Shown here: piece after piece, positions 49,496 to 59,211 of the stretch | How the letters are laid out: each line of letters opens with the position of its first letter | Position numbering within the stretch: the first letter of the stretch is position 1 | Source of the DNA: Ralstonia insidiosa | GTDB taxonomy: Bacteria > Pseudomonadota > Gammaproteobacteria > Burkholderiales > Burkholderiaceae | NCBI RefSeq assembly: GCF_008801405.1 | Contig: NZ_VZPV01000003.1 | Span: 62,001-126,000, forward strand | Reading direction: 5' to 3' | DNA length: 64,000 nucleotides | The notes under the pieces: model-generated | What the model was told of the DNA's origin: nothing | The model's input: only the letters and a program-made list of their open reading frames with translations | The model's database searches: none | Position numbers and translations under genes: made by a program

Positions 49496-50155
49496 TTAGC
49501 TCGATAGGCGCCAGACACGTCCCTCGGCGGTGACATATAGCGTTTCATCCGGTGTGGGAGGCGCTGTCCACAAGCCAGTGAATTCACCGAACGCTGGCAG
49601 TAGTGCGCAGCCCAACCCAAAGCGAAAGCACGGCAGTCGCAGCCGATCCCGCCCGCGGCCACTGATGACAACGCCCGGATGCACGTGTCCGGCGATCACG
49701 TAGTGGCCAGGCACCGCTTGCGGTTCGTGGCACAGCGCGAACGGCCCGACGATCCAGGGTTCTTCCACCACGTCGATGCGAAGGCTGGCTGGTGGGTCGC
49801 CCGCATGCCTATCGTGATTGCCGCGGACCAGCGTGCAGACAACGTCGGCATGCCGCTCACGCCAGTCGACCAGAGAGCCCACTGCAGCATGCGCTTCGCG
49901 CGCGTGCAGCAGATCGCCCAGCCACGCAATATGCATCACTGGCAGTCGTTCCAATATGGCGTCCAATCGCGCAATCGCCTGGGCCGTAGTGCCGGCGGGA
50001 ACAGGCACACCGCGTGCGCGAAACGTCGCCGCTTTGCCGAAATGCGCATCCGCCACCATCAGCATGCGCTGCGCAGGCCACCACAGCGCACGCTCCGGCA
50101 GGAGCCACACGGTGTCACCCCCGCACTGAATGACGAGAACCTGGCGCCCGGTCAT
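49496..50155 (-). CDS. pdeM: Ligase-associated DNA damage response metallophosphoesterase
   Basis: The 219-residue protein has metallophosphoesterase motifs: LMVADAHFGKAATF, IAWLGDLLHARE, VRGNHDRH and AGHVHPG. This is the MPE component (PdeM) of the conserved four-gene ligase-associated repair cassette. Its ATG overlaps the stop of the helicase gene (ATGA), and it is the last gene of the operon. Confidence 0.9.
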   Translation of the reverse strand: MTGRQVLVIQCGGDTVWLLPERALWWPAQRMLMVADAHFGKAATFRARGVPVPAGTTAQAIARLDAILERLPVMHIAWLGDLLHAREAHAAVGSLVDWRERHADVVCTLVRGNHDRHAGDPPASLRIDVVEEPWIVGPFALCHEPQAVPGHYVIAGHVHPGVVISGRGRDRLRLPCFRFGLGCALLPAFGEFTGLWTAPPTPDETLYVTAEGRVWRLSS

Positions 50156-52770
50156 AGCAACGGAAGCGGTTTTGACGCCTTGCGCGGTCGGCGGGTATGT
50201 CGCCGGCTGCGCTTGCCGGCATCATCCGCAGATGCGGTCATTCGTAGCGCGGCCTGCACGTCGGTGTCGATCACCGGCCGCTCTGCCGCGTCCGGATCGG
50301 TCGGCTCGGGTCCGGCGGCATGTTCGGCATCGGCCAGCATGCGGGCGAGGCGATCGGCCAGTTTCTCGGTGGATAGCTGCTCCCGAAAGCGCTCCACCAT
50401 CAATGGAAAGGCAAATGGGGAAGGGTGCTTCAGCTCGCACACCTGCAGGCGCAGGCCGTGCATACGCACGAGGGTGGCTTCGATGCGATCGAGAACCAGC
50501 TCCTGGCGCAGCACTTCGGTTTCCGCCTGCGTGAGCAGGAGGTTGCCCGGGTCATGGCGCCGGAATACCTCATAGAACAGGCCGGAAGACGCCTGCAACT
50601 GGCGAGTGCTCTTGTGCGCGCCAGGGTACCCCTGAAACACCAGGCCGGAAACACGCGCAATCTCGCGAAAGCGACGTTGGACAAGCTCACCGGCATTGAG
50701 GCTGGCGAACACGTCCTGCATGAGCGTGTGCGTGGCAAACAGGTCACCGTTGGCGAGCAGCGCGGGCCAGTCAATGCGCGTGGCCGACAGGAGCTCAAGG
50801 CCGTAGTCATTGAACGCTACCGAGAACGTGCTGGGCGCGCGGTTGGCCGCCCGCCAGGCAAGCAAGCTCGCCAGCCCCAGATGTGCATGCCGCCCGGCAA
50901 ATGGATACAGGAAGAGGTGCCAGCCTTCGCGCGAATGCAGGGTTTCGGCCACGAGCGTGGTCGTGCTGGGCAGCGCAGACCAGCGCGCCTGCAGTTCCAG
51001 CAGCGGGCGCGCGGCTTCCATCTCGGGGCTCTCGAAGCGCCCGTGCGCCGCTGCATCCAATTGTGCGACCACGGCGTGCGCCAGCTCGGTAGAAAGCGGC
51101 ATGCGGCCGCCGTTCCAGCGCGGCACCGCTGCGCGTTTGCCGCTGGCACGGCGCACATAGGCAGTCATGTCCTGCACGCGCACCAGTTCCAGCAGCCGGC
51201 CGGCGAACAGGAAGTTGTCGCCCGGGCGCAGTCGCGCGATGAACCCTTCCTCGATCGACCCCAACGCACTGCCACCGGCAGCACGCCACCAGCGCACGTT
51301 CATCGTGGCATCGCTGACAATGGTGCCGATGCTCATGCGGTGGCGCCGTGCGAGCCGCGCATCGGGCACGCGCCAGACGCCGAGCTCATCGGGGGTGACG
51401 CGGTGGTAGTCCGGATACGCCGTGAGCGAGTGGCCGCCCTGGCGTACGAAGTCGAGCGTCCATTGCCATTCGTCATCGCGCAGATCGCGGTAAGCCCATG
51501 CGCGGCGCACTTCCTGAAGCAACGCATCGGGCACGAAGCCGCCGCCCAGCGCCACTGTCACCAGGTGCTGGACGAGCACGTCCAGTGGCTTGTGAGGCGA
51601 CGTGCGGGCTTCAACACGGCCGGACATGGCCGCCGCGCGCGCGGCAGCTCCCTCCACGAGTTCCAGGCTATGCGTGGGTACCACGGTCACGCGCGAATGC
51701 CTGCCTGGCGCGTGGCCCGATCGTCCCGCCCGCTGCAGCAGCCGCGCTACGCCCTTGGGGGAGCCGATCTGCAGCACGCGTTCAACGGGGAGGAAATCCA
51801 CGCCCAAGTCCAGGCTCGATGTGCAGAACACGGCCTTGAGCAAGCCCTGCTTGAGCCCGGTCTCGACCCAGTCCCGCGTCGCACGATCCAATGAGCCATG
51901 ATGCAGCGCGATCAACCCTGCCCATTCCGGTCGGGCATTGATGACTGCCTGATACCAAAGCTCTGCTTGCGACCGCGTGTTGAGAAACACCAATGCGGTG
52001 CGAGCGCTTTCCAACTCTTGGACCACATGCGGCAGCATTGCCATGCCCAGGTGGCCCGCCCAAGGAAACCGTCCCACGCCGTCAGGCAGCAACGTGTCGA
52101 TTTCCATGCGCTTGGGCAGGTGGCCCTGAACCAGCGTGCCGGTGGAGGGCGCGCGGGCATCGCTCAGTGCATCCATGGTCTGTGCCAGATTGCCGAGCGT
52201 GGCCGACAGGCCCCACACGACCAGCTCGGGCGACCACGTTCGTAGGCGGGCCAGTGCAAGCTGCACCTGCACGCCGCGCTTGTTGCCCACCAGTTCGTGC
52301 CATTCATCGACGACCACCACGCGTACCGAGCCCAACGCATCACGCGCATCGGCACGCGTGAGCAGCAATGAGAGGCTTTCTGGCGTGGTGACCAGCGCGG
52401 TGGGCAAGCGGCGCGACTGGGCGGCACGCTCGGCGCTGCTGGTGTCGCCGGTGCGCAGGCCCAATGTCCAGTGGGGTGCCAGTGCCTGTGCCGCATCCGT
52501 CAGTGCGCGCGTGGTGTCAGCGGCCAGCGCGCGCATGGGCGTGAGCCATAGCACCGACAGCGGCGGTGCCCCGCCACGCCCGCGCACCTGCGCCAGCCGC
52601 TGCAGTGCCCCCAACCAGACGGCGTAGGTCTTGCCCGCGCCGGTGGTCGCGTGCAGCAGACCCGATTCACCGCGCGCCATGGCAGACCATACCTGGCGCT
52701 GGAACGGCATCGGCGTCCAGCCGCGCGCGGCAAACCACGCATCGAGGTCGGGCAGGTCGGGCTCGCTCAT
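50152..52770 (-). CDS. Ligase-associated Lhr-like DEXH-box helicase
   Basis: The 872-residue protein is a superfamily 2 DNA-dependent ATPase: motif I ATTGAGKTYAVWLG, motif II VVDEWHEL (DEWH), SATLGNLAQ and motif VI QRAGRSGHAPGRHSR, followed by Lhr-specific winged-helix and C-terminal domains. In the cassette it translocates on single-stranded DNA 3' to 5' and unwinds duplexes. It overlaps both neighbours by four bases (MPE and ligase). Confidence 0.93.
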   Translation of the reverse strand: MSEPDLPDLDAWFAARGWTPMPFQRQVWSAMARGESGLLHATTGAGKTYAVWLGALQRLAQVRGRGGAPPLSVLWLTPMRALAADTTRALTDAAQALAPHWTLGLRTGDTSSAERAAQSRRLPTALVTTPESLSLLLTRADARDALGSVRVVVVDEWHELVGNKRGVQVQLALARLRTWSPELVVWGLSATLGNLAQTMDALSDARAPSTGTLVQGHLPKRMEIDTLLPDGVGRFPWAGHLGMAMLPHVVQELESARTALVFLNTRSQAELWYQAVINARPEWAGLIALHHGSLDRATRDWVETGLKQGLLKAVFCTSSLDLGVDFLPVERVLQIGSPKGVARLLQRAGRSGHAPGRHSRVTVVPTHSLELVEGAAARAAAMSGRVEARTSPHKPLDVLVQHLVTVALGGGFVPDALLQEVRRAWAYRDLRDDEWQWTLDFVRQGGHSLTAYPDYHRVTPDELGVWRVPDARLARRHRMSIGTIVSDATMNVRWWRAAGGSALGSIEEGFIARLRPGDNFLFAGRLLELVRVQDMTAYVRRASGKRAAVPRWNGGRMPLSTELAHAVVAQLDAAAHGRFESPEMEAARPLLELQARWSALPSTTTLVAETLHSREGWHLFLYPFAGRHAHLGLASLLAWRAANRAPSTFSVAFNDYGLELLSATRIDWPALLANGDLFATHTLMQDVFASLNAGELVQRRFREIARVSGLVFQGYPGAHKSTRQLQASSGLFYEVFRRHDPGNLLLTQAETEVLRQELVLDRIEATLVRMHGLRLQVCELKHPSPFAFPLMVERFREQLSTEKLADRLARMLADAEHAAGPEPTDPDAAERPVIDTDVQAALRMTASADDAGKRSRRHTRRPRKASKPLPLL

Positions 52771-54413
52771 GGCGGGGGCAGCAGGCTTTCCAGCGTCTGC
52801 AGCGTATCCGCTTCTGCGACCGGCTTGTCGTGCCGCCAGCGCAGCATGCGCGGAAACCGCACCGCAATGCCGCTCTTGTGGCGGGCGCTGCGGGCAATGC
52901 CTTCAAAGCCGAGTTCGAATACCAGCGTCGGGGCCACACTGCGCACGGGACCGAAGCTCTCCACCGTGGTTTTGCGAATGAGGGCGTCGACCTCACGGAT
53001 CTCCGCATCGCTCAAGCCCGAGTACGCCTTGGCAAAGGGCACCAGTTTGCGCGCGGGCGCTTCAGGCGGGGCATCCCATACGGCAAAGGTGTAGTCGGTG
53101 AACAGACTGGCACGGCGCCCGTGGCCGCGCTGCGCGTAGATCAGCACCGCATCGACCGAGAACGGATCGATCTTCCACTTCCACCACACGCCCACGTCTT
53201 TGGTGCGGCCTACGCCGTAGCGTGCGTCGCGCCGTTTGAGCATCAGCCCCTCTACACCGAGCTCACGCGAGGCTTCACGCTGGCGCGCAAGGTGCAACCA
53301 ATCGTCACCCTGCAGCAGTGGCGAGAGTTTCAGCGCCGGGTGAGCAAACTCGGCGATCACGCGTTCAAGTTGCGCGCGCCGCTCGCCTTGCGTCCGCTCA
53401 CGCCAATCCTGCCCCTGCCATTCAAGGAGGTCATAGGCCAGCAGCACGGCAGGCGCATCGCGCAACACCCGCGCGTTCAGCGTTTTTCGGCCGATGCGTT
53501 GCTGGAGCAGTGCAAACGGCTGCACGCGGCCTTCGTGCCAGACCACGATCTCGCCGTCGAGTACCGTACCCGCAGGCAAGGTGTCCGCCATGGTCGACAG
53601 TTCCGGAAAGCGGTCCGTGATGAGCTCTTCGCCACGCGACCATACCCAGGTGCTGTTGGCGCGACGCACGAGTTGCGCGCGGATGCCATCCCATTTCCAT
53701 TCGACCTGCCATTCGCTGGGCGGACCGAGCAGCGCGTCGAACGCCTCCAACGCTGCCTGCAACGGGTGCGCAAGAAAAAACGGATACGGATGCCCGGCGT
53801 CGAGCGTATGGCCGTCGACGCTCGCATCGGCCAACAAGGCGCGGTAACGCTCGGCAGTGGGCGGCTGGCCGATGTCGGTATAGCCCATCAACCGCTGCGC
53901 CACATGCTTCGGGTCGGTGTCGCCAACTTCCGCCAGCGCCCGTGTCACCAGCAGTTTCGATACGCCCACCCGGAACGCGCCGGTGATGAGCTTCATGAGC
54001 ACCAGTCGGGCATGCAATGGCAGGCCCCGGCACAACGCGGTCAGGCGCGGGAGCACCAGTTCGGGCGCTTGGCCGCGCAGTGGAAGCAGTCTGGTTTCCA
54101 CCCATTCGGCTAGGCTGGCGTCGTCCTCAAGGTTGGGCTCCGGAAGCACCAGGGCGATGGTTTCAGCCAGATCGCCCACCGCTTGATAACACTCGTCGAA
54201 CAACCATGCTGGCAAGCCAGACGCAGTTTGGGCGAAGCTGGCCAGCACACGCACGGGCACAAGCTGTCGAGGTTTGCCTCCCGCCAAGAAGTACACCGCC
54301 CATGCGGCGTCAGCGTCCGGGGCAGCGCGCAGATACTTCACCAGTGCGGCGAGTTTGGCGTTGCTCGATGTGGTTGCATCGAGCTGCGCATAGAGATCGG
54401 CAAACGCTCTCAT
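52767..54413 (-). CDS. ATP-dependent DNA ligase of the repair cassette
   Basis: The 548-residue enzyme has motif I VEWKWDGIRAQL with the adenylated Lys, motif III VLDGEIVVW, motif IV region VEGLMLKRRDARYGVG and motif V VWWKWKIDP. The N-terminal 200 residues are the DNA-binding domain of the LigB/ligase I type. The ORF is complete and not fused to LigD polymerase or nuclease domains. In this cassette it seals nicks, with the exonuclease, helicase and MPE encoded by overlapping genes. Confidence 0.93.
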   Translation of the reverse strand: MRAFADLYAQLDATTSSNAKLAALVKYLRAAPDADAAWAVYFLAGGKPRQLVPVRVLASFAQTASGLPAWLFDECYQAVGDLAETIALVLPEPNLEDDASLAEWVETRLLPLRGQAPELVLPRLTALCRGLPLHARLVLMKLITGAFRVGVSKLLVTRALAEVGDTDPKHVAQRLMGYTDIGQPPTAERYRALLADASVDGHTLDAGHPYPFFLAHPLQAALEAFDALLGPPSEWQVEWKWDGIRAQLVRRANSTWVWSRGEELITDRFPELSTMADTLPAGTVLDGEIVVWHEGRVQPFALLQQRIGRKTLNARVLRDAPAVLLAYDLLEWQGQDWRERTQGERRAQLERVIAEFAHPALKLSPLLQGDDWLHLARQREASRELGVEGLMLKRRDARYGVGRTKDVGVWWKWKIDPFSVDAVLIYAQRGHGRRASLFTDYTFAVWDAPPEAPARKLVPFAKAYSGLSDAEIREVDALIRKTTVESFGPVRSVAPTLVFELGFEGIARSARHKSGIAVRFPRMLRWRHDKPVAEADTLQTLESLLPPP

Positions 54414-55462
54414 GGCCGAGGGTGTTCCAGCGGTTCCGATGGCGCAGTAGCGTCGCGCGCTTCAGCTGCATCGTCCTCGTCGCCATATTCGGTGGCGAAG
54501 GCGCGGGCGTCCAGTCCGCCTTCACACAACCAGCGCACCATCGGCGCAACCTGCCCATGCGTAACGTAGACACGTCCGGCACCCGTGGCTTCAATGGCCT
54601 GCAGCAGGCCAGGCCAGTCAGCATGGTCCGACAGCACAATGCCCCGGTCGACACCGCGCCGCCGCCGTGCGCCGCGAAGCTGCATCCAGCCACTGGCAAA
54701 GGCATCTGCGTAGTCGCCAAACCTGCGCATCCACGGCGTGCGCTGCGCGGATGGTGGCGCCAGCACCAGGGCCCGGCGCAGATCAGCACGATCCACCTCG
54801 GTCGCAAGCTGCGTCTGGGGTAGCGCAACGCCGGCTTCCCGATACGCCGCATCGATTTGCAGCATGGCACCGTGCGAAACAATCGGCCCGATACCGGCAT
54901 CGAGTCCAGCAAGAATGCGTTGTGCCTTGCCAAACGCGTAGCAAAACACGACGCTGGTGCGGCCCGCCTCAGCATTGCTGTGCCACCAGGCATTGAGTTG
55001 CGCAAAGATTTCGGCCTGAGGCCGCCAGTGATAGATCGGCAGCCCGAAGGTGGATTCAGTGATAAAGGTGTCGCAGCGCACCGGTTCAAACGGTGCGCAG
55101 GTGCGATCTGCCTCGACTTTGTAGTCACCGGAAACGACCCAGACCGCATTGCCGTATTCCAGCCGGACCTGTGCTGACCCAAGAACATGCCCCGCCGGAT
55201 GAAAGCTCACCCGGACACCGTTGTGGACGATGGACTCGCCATACGGCAGCGTCTGCAGAGGGAGATCGTCGCCCAGGCGAGCGCGCAATACACCCGCACC
55301 GGGTGCGGCGGCAAGATAGTGCTGATGGCCGATGCGAGCGTGGTCGCTATGCGCGTGCGTAATGATCGCGCGATCTACCGGTCTCCATGGGTCGATAAAG
55401 ACATCACCTTGCGGACAGTACAAACCTTTAGATGTTGAGATGATCAAATCTGACGGGTGCAT
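54410..55462 (-). CDS. Ligase-associated DNA damage response exonuclease (metallo-beta-lactamase fold)
   Basis: The 350-residue protein has the metallo-beta-lactamase/beta-CASP motif THAHSDHARIG (H-x-H-x-D-H), conserved GDYK and ESTFG, and a final His motif LSDHADWPGL. It is the EXO component of the cassette and the first gene of the operon. Its stop overlaps the ligase start. The upstream promoter is not clear. Confidence 0.9.
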   Translation of the reverse strand: MHPSDLIISTSKGLYCPQGDVFIDPWRPVDRAIITHAHSDHARIGHQHYLAAAPGAGVLRARLGDDLPLQTLPYGESIVHNGVRVSFHPAGHVLGSAQVRLEYGNAVWVVSGDYKVEADRTCAPFEPVRCDTFITESTFGLPIYHWRPQAEIFAQLNAWWHSNAEAGRTSVVFCYAFGKAQRILAGLDAGIGPIVSHGAMLQIDAAYREAGVALPQTQLATEVDRADLRRALVLAPPSAQRTPWMRRFGDYADAFASGWMQLRGARRRRGVDRGIVLSDHADWPGLLQAIEATGAGRVYVTHGQVAPMVRWLCEGGLDARAFATEYGDEDDAAEARDATAPSEPLEHPRP

Positions 55463-55996
55463 TTGCGCCGCAATGTGATGGCCCAGTGAGAGATGAATCT
55501 TCTGCGATTGCCCTGCGCAGTGGAGCAGGCGTGGTTCTATGGAACCGGTCGGCGCGCGTTCTTAATGAATGCACCAACGCATGGAGCCAGCTGAAACAGG
55601 GCAGCGACGTCGGCGTCGCAACAACGACGTTCCCGGTAGGGTGCCTACCTGTTCTAGGTTACCGTGCCAACAATCGCCAAAACGTTCTCTGTTGCAGATT
55701 TTCTGACGCAAAACCAATACGCGTGAGACATGTGCATCGGTCATGAGGCGCTTATGGATCCTTTCGAGAGCTTGCGGCGCTTTCGTATGATCGTCGAGGT
55801 CAGAAACTTCAGTTGAGCCGTCCTGCCGTGCAGAGCAGGGCCTGGCGTTCGAGATGCAGCGGCTTTGCGGCAAGAGGCCACAAGCACCGCTGCCCTGGCT
55901 GGTGGCCTTCGTCTGCAGAATTGACTGGCGTACGCGCGCTTTACGGTGTTCGGGTGCCACGTAGAGCACCTCGACAGACTTTCGTTGACGCGGTCC
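55463..55996. other. Intergenic region with fragments of two broken genes
   Basis: No complete gene is supported in these 534 bases between the repair operon and the porin. It contains a truncated LysR start (55754-55816) on the plus strand and a possible acetyltransferase fragment on the minus strand (about 55840-55985; LYVAPEHRKARV). The rest shows no family features. Confidence 0.55.
55754..55816 (+). pseudogene. Truncated N-terminus of a LysR-type regulator
   Basis: The 20-codon frame MDPFESLRRFRMIVEVRNFS then stops. The pattern is that of the first 20 residues of a LysR protein; the helix-turn-helix and the rest are absent. It is a short relic, possibly of the regulator that once controlled the neighbouring genes. 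Confidence 0.5.
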
Positions 55997-57127
55997 TCAG
56001 AACTTGTGGCGCATGCCGACAGCCACACCCACCATGCTGGTCTGGCCAGCACCCGGGTAGTAGCCGTTGACGAAGCCCACCGCTGAAGTATCGAAATTCA
56101 ACCCGGCATTTCTGACATAGGCGGTCGTCAGGTAGACATCGGTGCGCTTCGAGAGGTTGTAGTCAGCGATGAAACTGATTTGCCAAGGGTTGGATTGACT
56201 CAATGGTTTTCCGGCCTTCGACAATTGCAGGCTCTTGACCTGGTCGTAGTCGTACTCCACCGTGATCATGAGCGCAGACGTCACCTGGTAGTTGATGCCG
56301 GCCCACCACAAATCGTCCCGAATGAGCGTGGCGCTATTGGAGAAATCGGTCCGTCCCCAGCGGTACCCGGCAATCAACTTGGCTGGACCCACGAGGTAGC
56401 TCGCAGCGGCGGCGAGCTTCTTCGAGCTGCCGTAGCCGGTGTCCCCGAACGGTGCGAGCGATGGGTTGTAGGCGTCGTAGGCCAGCGCAGCACCGAACGC
56501 ATTGCCTGCGTAGTTCAGCCCCGCACCGTAACCGCTGTCACGCTTGAACTGCCCTGGCACCTCACCCGCACCAAAGACGCCGTTGCCGAAAGACCAGTGG
56601 GCAATCGCGGTGACGCTACCAAACGTGCCGGTGTACTTGGCTGTGTTGTCTGACCGGAAGTTCAGCCCAGTCATGGCCACGACGGGCTCGTACTGGGTGG
56701 CATAGGCGGTTGGCGAAAAGTTGGCCAGCGTATCGAAGATCGCGGTGTACTGCCGACCGAAGGTGAACTTGCCGAAACCGGTGTCCAGGCCGACAAACGC
56801 TTGCCGGCCGAAGAGCCGACCGCCCTGCTGGAGCTTGCCGTCATCGACGCCGAAACCGCTCTCCAGCACAAAGAGGGCTTTGTTTCCGCCGCTAAGATCT
56901 TCTTCTCCGCGCAACCCCCAGCGCGATCCGGAGAGCGCACCCGAACTCAACGCCACTCGGCTGGCAGCTGGCCCAGGATACCCCGCGCTCCCCGGTGCAA
57001 TTGACGACATATTGTTGACATACTCAATGTTGGTGTCGAGCACGCCGTAGAGCGTGACACTGGATTGCGCGAGCGCGGCACCTGCGCAGGTCGCCAGCGA
57101 CGCGGCGGCGATGGTCTTCAATTTCAT
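55997..57127 (-). CDS. Gram-negative porin (OmpC/general porin family)
   Basis: The 376-residue protein has a signal peptide (residues 1-20, ending ALAQ) and the beta-barrel pattern of Burkholderiales porins: SSVTLYGVLDTNIEYVNN at the start, GSRWGLRGEEDLSGGNKALF, FGRQAFVGLDTGFGKFTFGRQY and a C-terminal Phe (VAVGMRHKF). It should form a trimeric outer-membrane pore. ATG 57127 follows GAGGAGAC. It is the last gene of the catabolic operon by strand and position, 69 bases after MmgE/PrpD, and may take up the same substrate. Confidence 0.92.
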   Translation of the reverse strand: MKLKTIAAASLATCAGAALAQSSVTLYGVLDTNIEYVNNMSSIAPGSAGYPGPAASRVALSSGALSGSRWGLRGEEDLSGGNKALFVLESGFGVDDGKLQQGGRLFGRQAFVGLDTGFGKFTFGRQYTAIFDTLANFSPTAYATQYEPVVAMTGLNFRSDNTAKYTGTFGSVTAIAHWSFGNGVFGAGEVPGQFKRDSGYGAGLNYAGNAFGAALAYDAYNPSLAPFGDTGYGSSKKLAAAASYLVGPAKLIAGYRWGRTDFSNSATLIRDDLWWAGINYQVTSALMITVEYDYDQVKSLQLSKAGKPLSQSNPWQISFIADYNLSKRTDVYLTTAYVRNAGLNFDTSAVGFVNGYYPGAGQTSMVGVAVGMRHKF

Positions 57128-57196
57128 GCTGTGTTGTCTCCTCGTTTTTTTAGGTGGCCGTTCTAAAGCAACTGCTGGGTTTGCTTTCCGATGACG

Positions 57197-58639
57197 TCAA
57201 GAAAAAGCCGATGCCACTGGCCAGGCCAGAAGCTCACTGAGCGTGGCGGAGTCCTCAAGGCTCTCCAGCTCCAGCAGACAAGTCTCGATGGCGCGCTGAC
57301 GCGGTGCTGGCAGCAGGCCGTCAGTGAGCCGGCGGTATTTCGTTACCACCTGGTCACGGCGCATTGGCTGCAACGCAGACTTCGGTGCCGGTTGCTCGGC
57401 CTGCAGCGCGGTGCCGTCACGCAGACGGATACGCAGGCGGGTTCGGCCGCGACCCAGCGGGCCGGCGCTGTCGAACGCGCTGTCGTGGTGGGCGCGAATC
57501 CGTGGAATGAGCGCCCAGACATCGTCACGATCAATGCGCTCCGGAGCGAACTGCCGGACCATGGCTTCGCCATCGAGGAGGGCAACCGCAAGCGCATAGG
57601 CAATGTTCATCTGCGCCGCAATGGGCGTAATCGGCCGCTCGAGCTCCCACCAGCCGTGGTGGTAGACGGCGTGAGACAGATCGACATCGATGCTGTCGAT
57701 CTGATCGGGACGTAGCTGATGCTTGGCGATGAGATCAAACAGCGCATCGAGCCCCGAGTGCAATCCGCCCATGGCAGCGTGGGCCTTGAGCACGATGGTC
57801 GGCGTTTCCCAGTGTTCGCCAAGGCCATGCGCGATCTGCGTGGCATCGGGCGCGTGCCCCTCACCAAAGGTTGAGAGGAAGCCGCCGTAATCACGCTCGA
57901 ACACGCGCTGGATGCCGGTGTACCCGCTCGCCGCCAGGTGCGCTGCGTAGAGCCCGTTGCGTGCGGCAAAGCCGTGGTGCATGCGCTTGGACATCGCTTC
58001 GTATTGCGCCGCCATCAACCCCGCAGACTGCGTTGCGGCCAGTCCAAGCGCATCCTCAAATGCTGCGGCGTCCAGTTGGAGCAACACGCCGCATGCGGCC
58101 GCGGACGCATGCGTGCCAAAGACAGCCCCCGAATGCCAGCCGCGCGAGAGCATCTGGCCGCCATGCAGCGCCAGGCCCACACGTGGCCCCACCTCGAATC
58201 CGGCAATCGCGGCGGCCAGCAAGCGCTCACCACTCACACCGCCCAGCTTTTCCGCCGTGGCCAGCAACGAGGGCAACACCAGGGATGCGCTGTGCAACGG
58301 CGCGAGCGGGTGGAAGTCATCCAGCTCGAAACCCTGGATGAAGGTGCCATTCAGCAACGCTGCGACAGGCGCCGTGGTCTTGCGGCCCCAGCCGATGACA
58401 TTGCATGGCCCTTCGGCTTCCAGCCCAAGGACCGACTCGACGGCAATGCGCGACCACGGCAACTGCGCGCCGACCAGCGCGCAACCGACGCCGTCCAGCA
58501 GCAGCAACCGTGCGCGTTCGAGCACGGCCTCGGGCACCGTGCTCAGTGTGAAGTTGGCCAGCCATGTGGCGAGTTGCCCGGTCGGCCCTGTCGGGTCGCT
58601 GGCCTGGCGTGGAGCATGTACGTTCATCTTGTTTTCCAT
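57197..58639 (-). CDS. MmgE/PrpD family protein
   Basis: The 480-residue protein shows the MmgE/PrpD pattern: LLLDGVGCALVGAQLPWSRI, TFIQGFELDDFHPLAPLHSA (the family's conserved Asp and His) and KAHAAMGGLHSGLDAL. Members include 2-methylcitrate dehydratase (PrpD), cis-aconitate decarboxylase and related enzymes acting on carboxylates. Here it shares an operon with a LeuCD-like hydratase and a lyase, so it may dehydrate or isomerise a substituted di- or tricarboxylate. ATG 58639 is preferred over a TTG three codons earlier. Confidence 0.9.
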   Translation of the reverse strand: MENKMNVHAPRQASDPTGPTGQLATWLANFTLSTVPEAVLERARLLLLDGVGCALVGAQLPWSRIAVESVLGLEAEGPCNVIGWGRKTTAPVAALLNGTFIQGFELDDFHPLAPLHSASLVLPSLLATAEKLGGVSGERLLAAAIAGFEVGPRVGLALHGGQMLSRGWHSGAVFGTHASAAACGVLLQLDAAAFEDALGLAATQSAGLMAAQYEAMSKRMHHGFAARNGLYAAHLAASGYTGIQRVFERDYGGFLSTFGEGHAPDATQIAHGLGEHWETPTIVLKAHAAMGGLHSGLDALFDLIAKHQLRPDQIDSIDVDLSHAVYHHGWWELERPITPIAAQMNIAYALAVALLDGEAMVRQFAPERIDRDDVWALIPRIRAHHDSAFDSAGPLGRGRTRLRIRLRDGTALQAEQPAPKSALQPMRRDQVVTKYRRLTDGLLPAPRQRAIETCLLELESLEDSATLSELLAWPVASAFS

Positions 58640-58644
58640 GTGGT

Positions 58645-59211
58645 TCAAAACCGTTCGAAGACACCATTCAGGCGGCCTCGTGCCAGCACCGCCCCATCCA
58701 GGCGGTCGAGCACGTCCCGCAGCCGCGGCGGCTCGGAAAACAGCAGTGCCCGGTTCAGGGCCAGCAGTTGAAAGCTGTATCGATGTGGGCCGTGTCCGGG
58801 CAGGGCTCGCGGGCCCGCGTAGATCGCCTTGCCAAAGCTGTTGCGCCCCAGCGATGCGTAGGTGTTCGTTGCGGCATTCAGTGCGCTCTCAGGCAGCCCA
58901 ACCGATGTCGGCCGGATGCCAGTGGCGACCAGATGCACAAACGGCCGGGGCAGAGGCGCGTCGGCATCCTCGACAATCAGGATCAGTTCCTGGGTGCCGG
59001 GCGGGACGTTGTGCCATGAAAGGCCGGGCGATCGGTTTGCACCCACACCGTGGCCGGCATGCGCGATGGGAATCGACTGTCCTTCGCTGAAGCTCTCGCT
59101 GCGCAATTCCAGCAGCGCTGGTGCCGATGAGACGGCTGGGTGATACCAGGCCAGGCGGTCTTCACCGGCCCGTCGCCCTTTGAGCAAACGCCCCAAGACG
59201 CGGCCTAGCAT
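58645..59211 (-). CDS. YbhB/YbcL (PEBP) family protein
   Basis: The 188-residue protein has the phosphatidylethanolamine-binding-protein fold of the YbhB/YbcL branch: SPGLSWHNVPPGTQELILIVEDADAP and PRPFVHLVATGIRP, then PGHGPHRYSFQLLAL. It lies between leuD and the MmgE/PrpD gene. ATG 59211 overlaps the leuD stop; the longer frame upstream is a shadow of leuD. Its role in the pathway is unknown. Confidence 0.85.
   Translation of the reverse strand: MLGRVLGRLLKGRRAGEDRLAWYHPAVSSAPALLELRSESFSEGQSIPIAHAGHGVGANRSPGLSWHNVPPGTQELILIVEDADAPLPRPFVHLVATGIRPTSVGLPESALNAATNTYASLGRNSFGKAIYAGPRALPGHGPHRYSFQLLALNRALLFSEPPRLRDVLDRLDGAVLARGRLNGVFERF

Noticed and set aside
36831..55715. Similar strings TTTTCTGACGCAAA near 36831 and 55699
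   Set aside because: Only about 14-18 bases match, flanks differ and no functional context links them; chance cannot be excluded.
55486..55746. 86-codon plus-strand frame in the gap before the porin
   Set aside because: No recognisable domain, no ribosome binding site and typical of random sequence.
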